Assembly: GCF_016458235.1 (NCBI RefSeq)
Contig: NZ_JAEMHK010000003.1
Span: 248,001 to 312,000 of the forward strand
Direction of reading: 5' to 3'
Length of the DNA: 64,000 nt
From: Geomonas propionica
GTDB lineage: Bacteria; Desulfobacterota; Desulfuromonadia; Geobacterales; Geobacteraceae
The first letter of the stretch is position 1, and every line of letters starts with the position of its first letter. Position numbers and translations under genes: made by a program. A model generated the notes under the pieces. That model was not told where the DNA came from. It searched no databases and saw nothing but the letters and a program-made list of their open reading frames with translations. Below are positions 44,488-53,332 of this stretch, piece after piece.

Positions 44488-44514
44488 TCAACTAGACGTA
44501 ATATCGGGGTGCGC

Positions 44515-45333
44515 ATGCAAAAAGACGATGAACGACTGGTTCATAGCAGGGGCGAGGAGTTCCTGCAGGTTTTCAAGAAGGGAGCGGAGTTCACCCAGGA
44601 ACTTTTGAGGGAGAACGAGCGTCTCAGGTTCCGTCTTTTGGAACTGGAGAAGTCCCAGGGGCCGGGCGAGGCGATGCCGGAGGCCGAGCTTAAGAAGCTC
44701 AGCGAGCGGATCGCCGACCTGGAGCAGGAGAAGCAGGAGATCCTGGACCGCATCCGGCACGTCGAGGAGGAAAATCAGGATTTCGCCGCGCGCTACCTGG
44801 AGATCGAGGACGAGAACAACAACCTCGCCAACCTCTACATCGCCAGCTACCAGCTCCACTCCACGCTCGATTTCAAGGAAGTGCTCCAGATCATCACGGA
44901 GATCATCATCAACCTGATCGGCGCCGAGGAGTTCGCCATCATGCTGCTCGACGAGAAGAGCGACGAGCTGCAGGCGGTGTCCACGGAAGGTATCGAACGC
45001 AGCGAGATCCCCTCTTTCCGTCTCGGCAAGGGGACCATCGGGACGGTAGCGGAGTCGGGCGAGAGCCACTTCGCCAGCGACTTCGAAAGCTACGAGCGCG
45101 ATTTCAGCGCGCCCATGGTCTGCATCCCGCTCAAGATCAAGGAGCATGTCATCGGCGTGCTGGCGATCTACAAGCTGTTGATGCAGAAGAAGGAATTCGC
45201 GGCCGTCGACTACGAGCTTTTCACCCTGCTGGCCGGTCATGCCGCCACCGCCATCTTCAGTTCGCGGCTCTACAGCGATTCGGAGCGTAAGCTGTCGACC
45301 ATCCAAGGGTTTATCGATCTATTGACGAAATAG
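44515..45333 (+). CDS. Coiled-coil and GAF domain protein
   Basis: A 272-residue protein. Residues about 20-110 form a long coiled coil (EFTQELLRENERLRFRLLELEK, EQEKQEILDRIRHVEEENQ); residues about 115-260 a GAF domain (LDFKEVLQIITEIIINLIGAEEFAIMLLD, RLGKGTIGTVAESGE). No catalytic or membrane part. Placed between cheB and a CheY gene, it may sense a small ligand or bind an array protein. The ATG at 44515 is used; GTG 44509 is an alternative. Confidence 0.82.
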   Translation: MQKDDERLVHSRGEEFLQVFKKGAEFTQELLRENERLRFRLLELEKSQGPGEAMPEAELKKLSERIADLEQEKQEILDRIRHVEEENQDFAARYLEIEDENNNLANLYIASYQLHSTLDFKEVLQIITEIIINLIGAEEFAIMLLDEKSDELQAVSTEGIERSEIPSFRLGKGTIGTVAESGESHFASDFESYERDFSAPMVCIPLKIKEHVIGVLAIYKLLMQKKEFAAVDYELFTLLAGHAATAIFSSRLYSDSERKLSTIQGFIDLLTK

Positions 45334-45361
45334 CAGCAGTGCAATGGGGGATACAGTTCAG

Positions 45362-45739
45362 ATGTCAGATTACAACGTATTGATAGTTGAAGATTCACCC
45401 ACCATGAGGCAGCTCATCGCCTTTGCGCTGAAGCGGATCCGGGGAGTGCGGATAGTCGAGGCCAACGATGGTGTCGACGGGCTGAAGAAGCTTTCTTCGG
45501 AGCGTTTCGACCTGATCCTGACCGACATCAACATGCCGATCATGGACGGTTTGAAGTTGGTGAGCCTAGTGCGCAACGACGCCAACTACAAATCGATACC
45601 CATCGTGGTCATCACCACGGAAGGGGCCCAGGAAGACCGTGAGCGTGCCCTCGCCCTGGGCGCCAACGACTACATCACCAAGCCGATCCAGCCGACCAAG
45701 ATTCTGGACGTAGCCAAGAACCTGCTCCGGATCGTCTGA
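45362..45739 (+). CDS. cheY: CheY-type response regulator
   Basis: A 125-residue receiver: VEDSPTMRQLIAFALKRIRG, acceptor Asp in LILTDINMPIMDGLKLV, VITTEG and YITKPIQP. Closely CheY-like. ATG 45362 is preferred because GGGGG lies upstream; a start at 45344 is possible. Last gene of the che operon; about 270 bases of gene-free, GC-rich sequence follow before leuS. Confidence 0.92.
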   Translation: MSDYNVLIVEDSPTMRQLIAFALKRIRGVRIVEANDGVDGLKKLSSERFDLILTDINMPIMDGLKLVSLVRNDANYKSIPIVVITTEGAQEDRERALALGANDYITKPIQPTKILDVAKNLLRIV

Positions 45740-46011
45740 CCGGTTCCACCGTCCCGGCTGTTCCACTCCTCCCCTGGAGGGGGGAGGCCGGGAGGGGGCG
45801 TACACCGGCTTCGTCCACCGTCGCCGCCGGCCATGGCCCACGTGTCCCCGCGTCCCCCGGCTTTACCAAGCCGCCAAGCCACCAGGTCCACCAGCTCAAC
45901 AGGTCCACCAGCTCCGCAGGTGGTGCCGTCACACACACTATTGCGCAACCGCAGCGTTGCCGACATTAAAATATTGCGCGTCCCGTTTGGGGCGCTGGAA
46001 GGCGGGGTTTA

Positions 46012-48486
46012 ATGGAAGAAAAATACGTTCCCTCAGCAGTCGAGGGCAAATGGCAGCAGTTCTGGGATACCCACAAAAGCTTCAAGGCAACCGAAGACGC
46101 CACCCGGAAGAAGTACTACCTCCTGGAGATGTTCCCCTATCCCTCCGGCAAGATCCACATGGGGCACGTCAGGAACTACTCCATCGGCGACGTCATCGCC
46201 CGCTTCAAGAGGATGCAGGGGTACAACGTGCTGCACCCGATGGGCTGGGACGCCTTCGGCATGCCGGCCGAGAACGCCGCCATCCAGCACAAGAGCCACC
46301 CCGCCAAGTGGACCTACGAGAACATCGCCTACATGCGCGGTCAGCTGAAGCGCCTGGGCCTCTCCTACGACTGGGAGCGCGAACTCGCCACCTGCGACGT
46401 CGACTACTATAAGTGGGAGCAGAAGATTTTCCTCGAGATGTACAAGAAGGGGCTGGCCTACAAGAAATCCTCCGCCGTCAACTGGTGCCCCAAGTGCGAG
46501 ACGGTGCTCGCCAATGAGCAGGTCGAAGACGGCTGCTGCTGGCGCTGCGACTCCATGGTCCAGCAGAAAGAGCTCGAGCAGTGGTCCTTCCGCATCACCA
46601 ACTATGCCCAGGAACTCCTGGACGATACCTACAAGCTCACCGGTTGGCCCGAGCGCGTGCTCACTATGCAGCGCAACTGGATCGGCCGCTCGGTCGGCTG
46701 CGAGATCGACTTCCCGCTTGAGAGCGGCCTGGGCAAGATCAAGGTGTTCACCACCAGGCAGGATACCGTGTTCGGCGCCACCTTCATGTCGCTGGCCGCC
46801 GAGCACCCGCTGGCGCTGGACTTAGCCAGCACCGGGCAGCGCGCCGCCGTCGAGGCCTTCATCGACAAGGTGAAGAAGACCGATCGCATCAAGCGCTCCT
46901 CCGACGACCAGGAAAAGGAAGGCGTCTTCACCGGCTCTTACTGCGTCAACCCGGTCACCAACGTGAAGATGCCGATCTATCTCGCCAACTTCGTCCTCAT
47001 GGACTACGGCACCGGCGCGGTCATGGCCGTTCCGACCCACGACCAGCGCGACTTCGAGTTCGCCAAAAAGTACGACCTGCCGCTCAAGGTGGTGATCCAG
47101 CCCGAAGGGGAGACCCTCGAAGCGGCCGCCATGACCGAGGCCTACACCGCCGAGGGGACCATGGTCAACTCCGGCCGCTTCGACGGCATGGGCAACGCCG
47201 ACGCCAAGGAAGCCATTGCCGACTTCCTGGAGAAAGAAGGAATCGGCAAGAAGACCGTCAACTTCCGCCTGCGCGACTGGGGCATCTCCCGCCAGCGCTA
47301 CTGGGGCAACCCGATCCCGGTGATCAACTGCGACCTCTGTGGGGTGGTTCCGGTTCCCGAAACGGACCTCCCGGTCGTGCTCCCCATGGACGCCGAGTTC
47401 ACCGGCGAGGGGGGCAACCCGCTGGCGCGCGTGGAAAGCTTCACCACCTGCACCTGTCCGCAGTGCGGCGAGGCCGCGCGCCGCGAGACCGACACCATGG
47501 ACACCTTCGTGCAGTCCTCCTGGTACTTCCTGCGCTACTGCTCCCCGAAGTTCACCTCCGGGCCGCTGGACCGCGAGGAGGTCGAGCACTGGATGCCGGT
47601 GGACCAGTATATCGGCGGCATCGAGCACGCCGTCTTGCACCTGCTCTACGCCCGTTTCTTCACCAAGGTGCTCAGGGACCTCGGCTACTGCAACGTGGAC
47701 GAGCCCTTCTCCAACCTGCTCACCCAGGGGATGGTGATCAAGGACGGCGCCAAGATGTCCAAGTCCAAGGGGAACGTGGTCGATCCCAACGCCCTCATCG
47801 AGCGCTATGGCGCCGATACCGCCCGGCTGTTCTCGCTGTTCGCAGCGCCTCCGGAGAAGGACCTCGACTGGAGCGACCAGGGGGTGGACGGGAGCTACCG
47901 CTTCCTGAACCGCGTCTGGCGCCTGGTGTACGACGTGCTTCCGGCGATCAAGCAGGCCGGTAGCGTCCAGGTGGACCAGCTCTCCGCGGATGGGAAGAAG
48001 CTGCGCCGCGCGGTGCACAAGACCATCAAGAAGGTTTCCGAGGACGTCGAGGACCGCTTCCACTTCAACACCGCCATCGCCGCGGTAATGGAGCTGGTCA
48101 ACGCCATCCACGGCTTCGCCGCCAAGGACGCCCCGGAGAACGTGGCCGTGGTGCGCGAGGCGGTCGAGTCGGTGGTGCGCCTCCTGGCCCCCTTCGTGCC
48201 GCACTTCGCCGAGGAACTCTGGGCGGAACTCGGTCACGAGGTTGCTCTCGAGCAGGCCGGCTGGCCCGGTTATGACGCCGACGCCGTGGTGGACGAGGAG
48301 ATCACCGTGGTGATCCAGGTGAACGGCAAGCTGAGAAGCAAGCTGACCGTCGCCCCGGACGCCAAGGAAGACGATGTCCGCGCCGCCGCGCTGGCCGACG
48401 ACAAGATCCTTCCCTATCTGGAAGGGAAGACCGTCAAGAAGGTCGTCTACGTCCCCGGCAAACTGGTCAGCATCGTCGTCGCCTAG
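46012..48486 (+). CDS. leuS: Leucyl-tRNA synthetase
   Basis: An 824-residue class I synthetase that charges tRNA-Leu. The ATP site is [14 protein letters not shown] (HIGH type), the editing CP1 domain contains [19 protein letters not shown], and the second signature is [11 protein letters not shown] (KMSKS). Length is normal for bacteria. First of a housekeeping run leuS-lptE-holA, a common gene order. Confidence 0.97.
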   Translation: MEEKYVPSAVEGKWQQFWDTHKSFKATEDATRKKYYLLEMFPYPSGKIHMGHVRNYSIGDVIARFKRMQGYNVLHPMGWDAFGMPAENAAIQHKSHPAKWTYENIAYMRGQLKRLGLSYDWERELATCDVDYYKWEQKIFLEMYKKGLAYKKSSAVNWCPKCETVLANEQVEDGCCWRCDSMVQQKELEQWSFRITNYAQELLDDTYKLTGWPERVLTMQRNWIGRSVGCEIDFPLESGLGKIKVFTTRQDTVFGATFMSLAAEHPLALDLASTGQRAAVEAFIDKVKKTDRIKRSSDDQEKEGVFTGSYCVNPVTNVKMPIYLANFVLMDYGTGAVMAVPTHDQRDFEFAKKYDLPLKVVIQPEGETLEAAAMTEAYTAEGTMVNSGRFDGMGNADAKEAIADFLEKEGIGKKTVNFRLRDWGISRQRYWGNPIPVINCDLCGVVPVPETDLPVVLPMDAEFTGEGGNPLARVESFTTCTCPQCGEAARRETDTMDTFVQSSWYFLRYCSPKFTSGPLDREEVEHWMPVDQYIGGIEHAVLHLLYARFFTKVLRDLGYCNVDEPFSNLLTQGMVIKDGAKMSKSKGNVVDPNALIERYGADTARLFSLFAAPPEKDLDWSDQGVDGSYRFLNRVWRLVYDVLPAIKQAGSVQVDQLSADGKKLRRAVHKTIKKVSEDVEDRFHFNTAIAAVMELVNAIHGFAAKDAPENVAVVREAVESVVRLLAPFVPHFAEELWAELGHEVALEQAGWPGYDADAVVDEEITVVIQVNGKLRSKLTVAPDAKEDDVRAAALADDKILPYLEGKTVKKVVYVPGKLVSIVVA

Positions 48487-48504
48487 GCCGTGAGGAAAAT
48501 GCCC

Positions 48505-49029
48505 ATGACAGCCAAAAGGCTCTGCACAACGCTCCGCTTGCTTGCCCTTGCCGCCGCGCTTTTGGGCAGCGGCTGCAGCTACAGCCCGGTCATCCAGCAC
48601 GGCCCCCTGGCCGGGGCCAACGGCGTCAACGTGGCTCTCTTCGCCAACAAGAGCTACCGCGCCGGGGTGGAAGCGATCCTCGCCCGGGAGATGATCGACG
48701 AGTTCGCCTTCCGGACCGGTGGCAAGGTCCTCCCGCCGGACCGGGCGGAACTGGAGCTCTCCGGCGTCGTTCTCTCCTACAACAGCGTGCCGGTTTCCTA
48801 CACCGCGGCCGACGTCATCAGGGAGTACAACGCCATCCTCGCCATCCAGGCAACCCTGCGTGACCAGAAGTCACACAGGGTGCTCTGGAAGGGGGATGTC
48901 ACCGAACAGCAGGTCTATCCGGTGAACGCGAGCATCGCCCTACAGCAGGACGCCGAGGAAGCAGCCATCGAGAAAATCAGCCGGCGCATCTCCGAGCGGA
49001 TCTGGCAAAAGCTCGGCGAGCGCTTCTAG
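48505..49029 (+). CDS. lptE: LPS-assembly lipoprotein LptE
   Basis: A 174-residue lipoprotein with signal peptide and lipobox LLGSGC (Cys at about 24). The body (VNVALFANKSYRAGVEAILAREMIDEF, YTAADVIREYNAILAIQATLRD) matches the LptE fold, which plugs the LptD outer-membrane channel for LPS export. Position between leuS and holA is the usual one and supports the call. ATG 48505 is chosen over ATG 48499 and GTG 48490 on ribosome-site spacing. Confidence 0.9.
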   Translation: MTAKRLCTTLRLLALAAALLGSGCSYSPVIQHGPLAGANGVNVALFANKSYRAGVEAILAREMIDEFAFRTGGKVLPPDRAELELSGVVLSYNSVPVSYTAADVIREYNAILAIQATLRDQKSHRVLWKGDVTEQQVYPVNASIALQQDAEEAAIEKISRRISERIWQKLGERF

Positions 49030-49055
49030 GCCGACGACAGCAGCGAAGATCGACG

Positions 49056-49093
49056 CCGCCCATTCAGCATCAGGCTGGGTGGGCGGTTTTTTT
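49056..49093 (+). terminator. Terminator or attenuator between lptE and holA
   Basis: Stem CCGCCCA / TGGGCGG with an inner CAGC/GCTG pairing and seven T. It lies 16 bases before the holA ATG, so holA may depend on read-through. Confidence 0.75.
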
Positions 49094-49108
49094 AAGGTGA
49101 GGTCAGCA

Positions 49109-50098
49109 ATGAAACCGGAAGAATTCAACAAGGCTGTGGAAAAGGGAGAGCTGGCAGCGCTGTACCTTTTGTACGGGGATGAGCCGTACCTCGTGGAGCG
49201 CGCGGTCAAGAAGCTGCTGGACCGGGCCGTGGATCCGGGATTTCGCGACTTCAACCTGGATGTTTTCTACGGCAACGAATGCAAGGGAGAAGAGGTCTTC
49301 GGCGCCGCCCAGACCCTGCCCATGTTCGCCGACCGCCGCGTCGTGCTGGTGAAGAAGGGAGGGGACCTTTCCGCGCATGCCATGGAGGTGCTGCTTCCGT
49401 ACCTTCATGACCCGTCTCCCGGCACCTGTCTCATCCTGCAGGCCGAGAAGGTGGATGGCCGCAAGAAGTTCTACGCCGACTTCAAGAAGCGCGGAGAAGC
49501 CGTCGAGTTCAAGCGTCCCTACGAGAACCAGCTCGGGCCTTACGTGCGCGACGAGGTGCGCGCCGCCGGCAAGAAGATAGAGCCCGCTGCGGCCGACCTC
49601 CTCGCTTACCTGGTGGGGAACAACCTGCAGGAACTGGTCTCCCAGATCGAGAAGCTGTGCGTCTACTGCGGCAAGAAGGAAATCGTGGCGGTCGCCGACG
49701 TCAAGGCCATCGTTTCTGACACCAAAGTCGAGAGCGTGTTCGAATTCACCGATGCCCTGGGGAGCAAGGATCTTTCGCGCGCCTTGAAGATGCTCACCGC
49801 GCTGCTGCAGGACGGCGAAGTCCCCTTGCGCATGCTGGGGGCCGTAGCACGGCACTTCCGCCAGCTCTGGCAGGTGCGCGAACTGCTGGATCGCAAGGTG
49901 CCCCAGTCCGAACTCGCCAAGGCGTCCGGGATCAACCCGTATTTTCTGAACAAGGTAACGGTGCAGGCGCGGAACTATACGGCAGGGGAGCTGAAGCGGG
50001 TTTTCGAGCGGATGGTGGAGCTGGACCTGGCCTTCAAGTCGGGCGGGTTGGAAGGGCCTCTCTTCGAGCGTTTCGTGATGGAGGCGTGCCGGCGCTAG
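49109..50098 (+). CDS. holA: DNA polymerase III delta subunit
   Basis: A 329-residue clamp-loader subunit that opens the beta clamp. Motifs ALYLLYGDEPYLVERAVKKL, VVLVKKGGD and KKEIVAVADVKAIVSDTKVESVFEFTDAL-type segments (split over residues 190-220) are typical; C-terminal LLDRKVPQSELAKASGINPYF is the conserved collar region. ATG 49109 follows AAGGTGAGG; an upstream start at 49079 lies inside the terminator. Confidence 0.94.
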   Translation: MKPEEFNKAVEKGELAALYLLYGDEPYLVERAVKKLLDRAVDPGFRDFNLDVFYGNECKGEEVFGAAQTLPMFADRRVVLVKKGGDLSAHAMEVLLPYLHDPSPGTCLILQAEKVDGRKKFYADFKKRGEAVEFKRPYENQLGPYVRDEVRAAGKKIEPAAADLLAYLVGNNLQELVSQIEKLCVYCGKKEIVAVADVKAIVSDTKVESVFEFTDALGSKDLSRALKMLTALLQDGEVPLRMLGAVARHFRQLWQVRELLDRKVPQSELAKASGINPYFLNKVTVQARNYTAGELKRVFERMVELDLAFKSGGLEGPLFERFVMEACRR

Positions 50099-50158
50099 GC
50101 GCTTTCGGCTCCCTCCCCCGGAGGGGGAGGGTTAGGGAGGGGGAACAGTACAAGCTAG

Positions 50159-50190
50159 AAAAGGGAACTCCCGGTGGGAATTCCCTTTTT
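50159..50190 (-). terminator. Terminator of rpsT
   Basis: Stem AAGGGAA..CTCCC / GGGAA..TTCCCTT; the minus-strand side ends in TTTTC. Confidence 0.7.
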
Positions 50191-50214
50191 GCTTTCATGT
50201 AATCCGCTACCGGA

Positions 50215-50478
50215 CTAGGCCAGGGTGTTGACCAGTTTGGTGAGGCGGGAAACGTTCCTGGAAGCGTTGGAGGAGTGGATGATCCCCTTGGTAGCAGCAC
50301 CGTCGATGACCGGGATGGCAACAGCCAGAGCGGCCTTTGCAGCTTCCTGATCCTTGGTGGCAACCGCTTCGCGGACGCGTTTGATGAAAGTGCGCAGGGT
50401 AGAACGCTCGTGCTTGTTGCGCTCGGTCCTCTTTGCGGTCTGCTTGATCCTCTTGATTGCCGATTTATGATTTGCCAA
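50215..50478 (-). CDS. rpsT: 30S ribosomal protein S20
   Basis: An 87-residue, Lys/Ala-rich helical protein: [26 protein letters not shown] start, [26 protein letters not shown] end. It binds 16S rRNA at the base of the body. Ribosome site GGAG in the leader. Adjacent to holA in many genomes. Confidence 0.97.
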   Translation of the reverse strand: MANHKSAIKRIKQTAKRTERNKHERSTLRTFIKRVREAVATKDQEAAKAALAVAIPVIDGAATKGIIHSSNASRNVSRLTKLVNTLA

Positions 50479-50723
50479 ACTGCACCTCCGGTATTTTAAA
50501 TGTAGCTTTTAAGGTTTTTTTGAAAGAGGGATTATATAACACCCGGGCGGCGCAGAGTCAAGCATAAAACCGCCCGTAGCCGAAAATATTTCCCGCCACG
50601 CGAACAGGTGACCATACCATTCTTTGGCCGGCAAAGCCAGCAAAAAACCAGCCGGCCATCCCTGAGCCTACAAGTCCCCCCCCCCAGCCCAAGCGCATTA
50701 CCTGCTACCACCTCATCACCAGC

Positions 50724-50752
50724 TTGACATTCTAGTATCTGAATATTATGCT
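50724..50752 (+). promoter_or_regulatory. Promoter of the methyltransferase gene
   Basis: TTGACA (50724-50729), 17-base spacer, TATGCT (50747-50752): a near-consensus sigma-70 site; start near 50759. Confidence 0.7.
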
Positions 50753-50794
50753 GCCCCACACCAAGGCTTGCCCCGACACTAGGAGGAAAAACCA

Positions 50795-51424
50795 ATGCCA
50801 ACTCAAAACAAGCGTGACTTCAACGCCGTAGCCGACCAATGGGATCAGGAGCCGCGCCGTCTTAAGCTGGCGCAGGATGTCGTGGCTGCCATGCGCCAAG
50901 CCCTCCCCTTGAACCGCGACATGGAGGCCCTGGACTACGGTTGCGGCAGCGGCCTTGTCACCCTCGGCCTGCATCCCTTTGTCGGCCGCATCGCCGGCGC
51001 AGACAGTTCCGCCGGCATGCTGGAAGTTCTCAACCGCAAGATCCAGTCGCAAAGCCTGGCCAATGTTCTCACCCTTCCGCTCGACCTGGAACTGCAGCGT
51101 CTGGAGGGAAGCTTCGACCTCATCGTGAGCAGCATGACCCTGCATCACGTCCAGGACATCCCAGCCCTCATCGCCACCCTGTCCAAGGCGTTGAAGCCTG
51201 GCGGCTGGCTCGCCCTTGCCGACCTCGAGAGCGAAGACGGCCGTTTCCACGACGACCCCACCGGCGTTCTGCACCACGGCTTCTCCCGCGAATTCCTTAC
51301 CGGCGAGTTTGCCAAAAACGGACTTACCGATGTCGCAGTGGTCACCGCGGCCTCAGTCGAAAAACAAGGCGCAGACGGCAATCCCCGCCGCTATCCGGTC
51401 CTCCTCTGCGTCGGCCACAAGTAA
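50795..51424 (+). CDS. Class I SAM-dependent methyltransferase
   Basis: A 209-residue methyltransferase of the Methyltransf_11/25 kind. The SAM motif I is ALDYGCGSGLVTLGL, motif II region GADSSAGML, and SMTLHHVQDI with LKPGGWLALADLESEDG completes the fold. Substrate unknown; small-molecule or UbiE-like roles fit. AGGAGG before the ATG. It stands alone, facing the cytochrome cluster across a shared terminator. Confidence 0.88.
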   Translation: MPTQNKRDFNAVADQWDQEPRRLKLAQDVVAAMRQALPLNRDMEALDYGCGSGLVTLGLHPFVGRIAGADSSAGMLEVLNRKIQSQSLANVLTLPLDLELQRLEGSFDLIVSSMTLHHVQDIPALIATLSKALKPGGWLALADLESEDGRFHDDPTGVLHHGFSREFLTGEFAKNGLTDVAVVTAASVEKQGADGNPRRYPVLLCVGHK

Positions 51425-51626
51425 TCCGGCGTACAACCAAGGGAAACACCGAACAGATCTCCCACGAAGCACCGCACTTGGAGCCGCACCTCTCATTGTG
51501 AAGCTTCCGAAGATATCCCAGGGAACTAAGAGTACTGTCTCCTCGTAGCGCCGCCCTCGACCCCGCGTCTCCCCCTTTGCGAAGGGGGAACAAGGGGGAT
51601 TTGCCGTTAGCAATGCCCACAAAAAA

Positions 51627-51652
51627 AGCCCCCCTCGCGAGAGGGGGGCTTT
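51627..51652 (-). terminator. Terminator of the cytochrome cluster
   Basis: Stem AGCCCCCCTC / GAGGGGGGCT with loop GCGA; on the minus strand it ends in TTTTTTT. It closes the cluster 36 bases after the last stop. Confidence 0.85.
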
Positions 51653-51687
51653 CCTGTATCAGCATGTAGTACAAGCAGCTGTGGCTA

Positions 51688-53079
51688 CTACCAATCTTCC
51701 TTCTGCTTCTGCGCCAGCTTCTCCATGAAAAGCTCCGGAGAGGTCAGCTTCAGGATCTCCTTGTCGGTGTATCCCAAATCCTTAAAGTTCAGCACCCCGT
51801 TGGGCGCGTGGCAGTTGGCACAGTAGAGCGCCTTGGTCTTGGTGACCAAGTGGTTGCTGCCGAAATAAATCGTCTGCCACCCCGGCACCGCCTCCTTGGC
51901 GATCTTTTCCGGGTTCTTGAGCCCCAGCGTCTTCGCCGCAGAGAGGACGCCGGCGCGGGTGTCGCCGTTGGACATCGGCTGGGCGAAATCCATGGAGAGG
52001 AGCTCACCGGTCCGCTTGTTGTAGTAGGCCTTCCCCTGGAAGATCTTGAACGGCGTGATCTTGCTCTTGCCGTCTTTCTTGCTCCCCTTGGGGCCGATGA
52101 AGTGCGGCGCGTTCTTCACGGTGCCGTTGTACCAGGCGTACACCGGCGTGGTCTCGTTGGCCTCCTTCTTCAGCGTGGTCGGCTCGTAGAACTTGTCCGG
52201 AGTCTGCTCCCAGACTGTGAAGTCCTTGGCGAAGGCGCCGCCGGTGCGCGTGATGTGACAGGTCTGGCAGGCGATCTTGGCACAGTGGCGGTTCAGGTCG
52301 GCGTCCTTGTGCGGCTTAACCCCGTGGCAGGAGGCATCGGAGCACGAGACGAAAACGCCGTCGTTGGCCCAGTTGTTGGGATCGTGGCCCGTCGGCATCT
52401 TGTGGTTCTTCGCCTTATGGCAGTCGACGCAGACCAGCCCTTTGGCGGCGTGGGCATCGGTCTCCTTGGTGAAGGTGAACCCGCGCTTGACGATGACCCC
52501 GCCGCCGGCCGCCTCATGACAGACCATGCAGTTCTTGACCGTCGGCTTGCCGATGGCGAGTGCTGCCTTCACGCTGCGGTCCTGCCCCATGACCACCTCG
52601 CCTTTCTCGTTCTTGAAGGGCTTTCTCTGGCGAAAGTCGTAATCGGTTGAGTGGCAGACCAGGCAGTCGACCGCGGCCTCGGCGGCCGCGCCGGTGCTGC
52701 CGACGTCGGAGAGGTGGTTGCCGGGGTGGCAGGTGTTGCAGCCCGAGAACTTGCTCTTTCCGGTCACCGGGCTCTTCGGGATCTCCTTCAGGTTGTTGAC
52801 GATGTCGTTGCCGTTGCACATGACGTAGATGCGATTCTTCATCCCGTACTCTTCCTTGGGATTGAGCCCTTCCACGTTGGTCACCTTGGAAGCGTGCTTC
52901 CAGTGCACCGTGTCCAGGAATCCCTTGGCGCTGCCGGGGTGGCACTCCTCGCAGGTTTCAGGCCCCTTGTAGCCGCTCTTCTCGATCGATTCCTTGCCGG
53001 GGTGCACGCCTGCGCCCCAGGCGGTCGTAGCCGCCAAGGCGAGGCCGAGCACTGTCATTGTCACGCGAAATTTACTCAT
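51688..53079 (-). CDS. Periplasmic octaheme c-type cytochrome, CX4CH variant
   Basis: A 463-residue protein with a signal peptide (1-23) and eight heme sites: CXXCH at 43, 114, 139, 184, 217, 271 and 420, plus CX4CH (CSDASCH) at 246-252. Paralogue of the next gene upstream: NRHCAKIACQTCH and TPVYAWYNGTV match NRHLATVACQTCH and KPVYAWNNGLV. The layout recalls the octaheme tetrathionate reductase-like family (TIGR04315-type). It probably moves electrons or reduces a sulfur or nitrogen compound in the periplasm; the true substrate is unknown. GGAGGG before the ATG. Part of the porin-cytochrome cluster. Confidence 0.9.
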   Translation of the reverse strand: MSKFRVTMTVLGLALAATTAWGAGVHPGKESIEKSGYKGPETCEECHPGSAKGFLDTVHWKHASKVTNVEGLNPKEEYGMKNRIYVMCNGNDIVNNLKEIPKSPVTGKSKFSGCNTCHPGNHLSDVGSTGAAAEAAVDCLVCHSTDYDFRQRKPFKNEKGEVVMGQDRSVKAALAIGKPTVKNCMVCHEAAGGGVIVKRGFTFTKETDAHAAKGLVCVDCHKAKNHKMPTGHDPNNWANDGVFVSCSDASCHGVKPHKDADLNRHCAKIACQTCHITRTGGAFAKDFTVWEQTPDKFYEPTTLKKEANETTPVYAWYNGTVKNAPHFIGPKGSKKDGKSKITPFKIFQGKAYYNKRTGELLSMDFAQPMSNGDTRAGVLSAAKTLGLKNPEKIAKEAVPGWQTIYFGSNHLVTKTKALYCANCHAPNGVLNFKDLGYTDKEILKLTSPELFMEKLAQKQKEDW

Positions 53080-53332
53080 TGAAACCCTCCTGTTGTCATT
53101 GCTGGCTGCTCTTCACTCATTCATAGTATCGGCACAATGCCTTGATAGTTTACTTTTTCACCGATGTATGTCGAGTCTGTGGATGGTATATTTTCCGGCG
53201 CGGCTTGTGCTAATGCGCCTCCTGCCGGGATAACGGTGGCATCCAGAGCTGCTCGCTGTTGTTGCCGTGCCCTGCCCAGCTCAAAAGGAAAGAGGGACGG
53301 AATTATCCGCCCCTCTCTTGATGCCATCGCTC

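Noticed and set aside
45740-46011. GC-rich repetitive words (CCACCAGGTCCACCAG) before leuS
   Set aside because: Short, irregular and without symmetry; not enough to call a defined repeat family.
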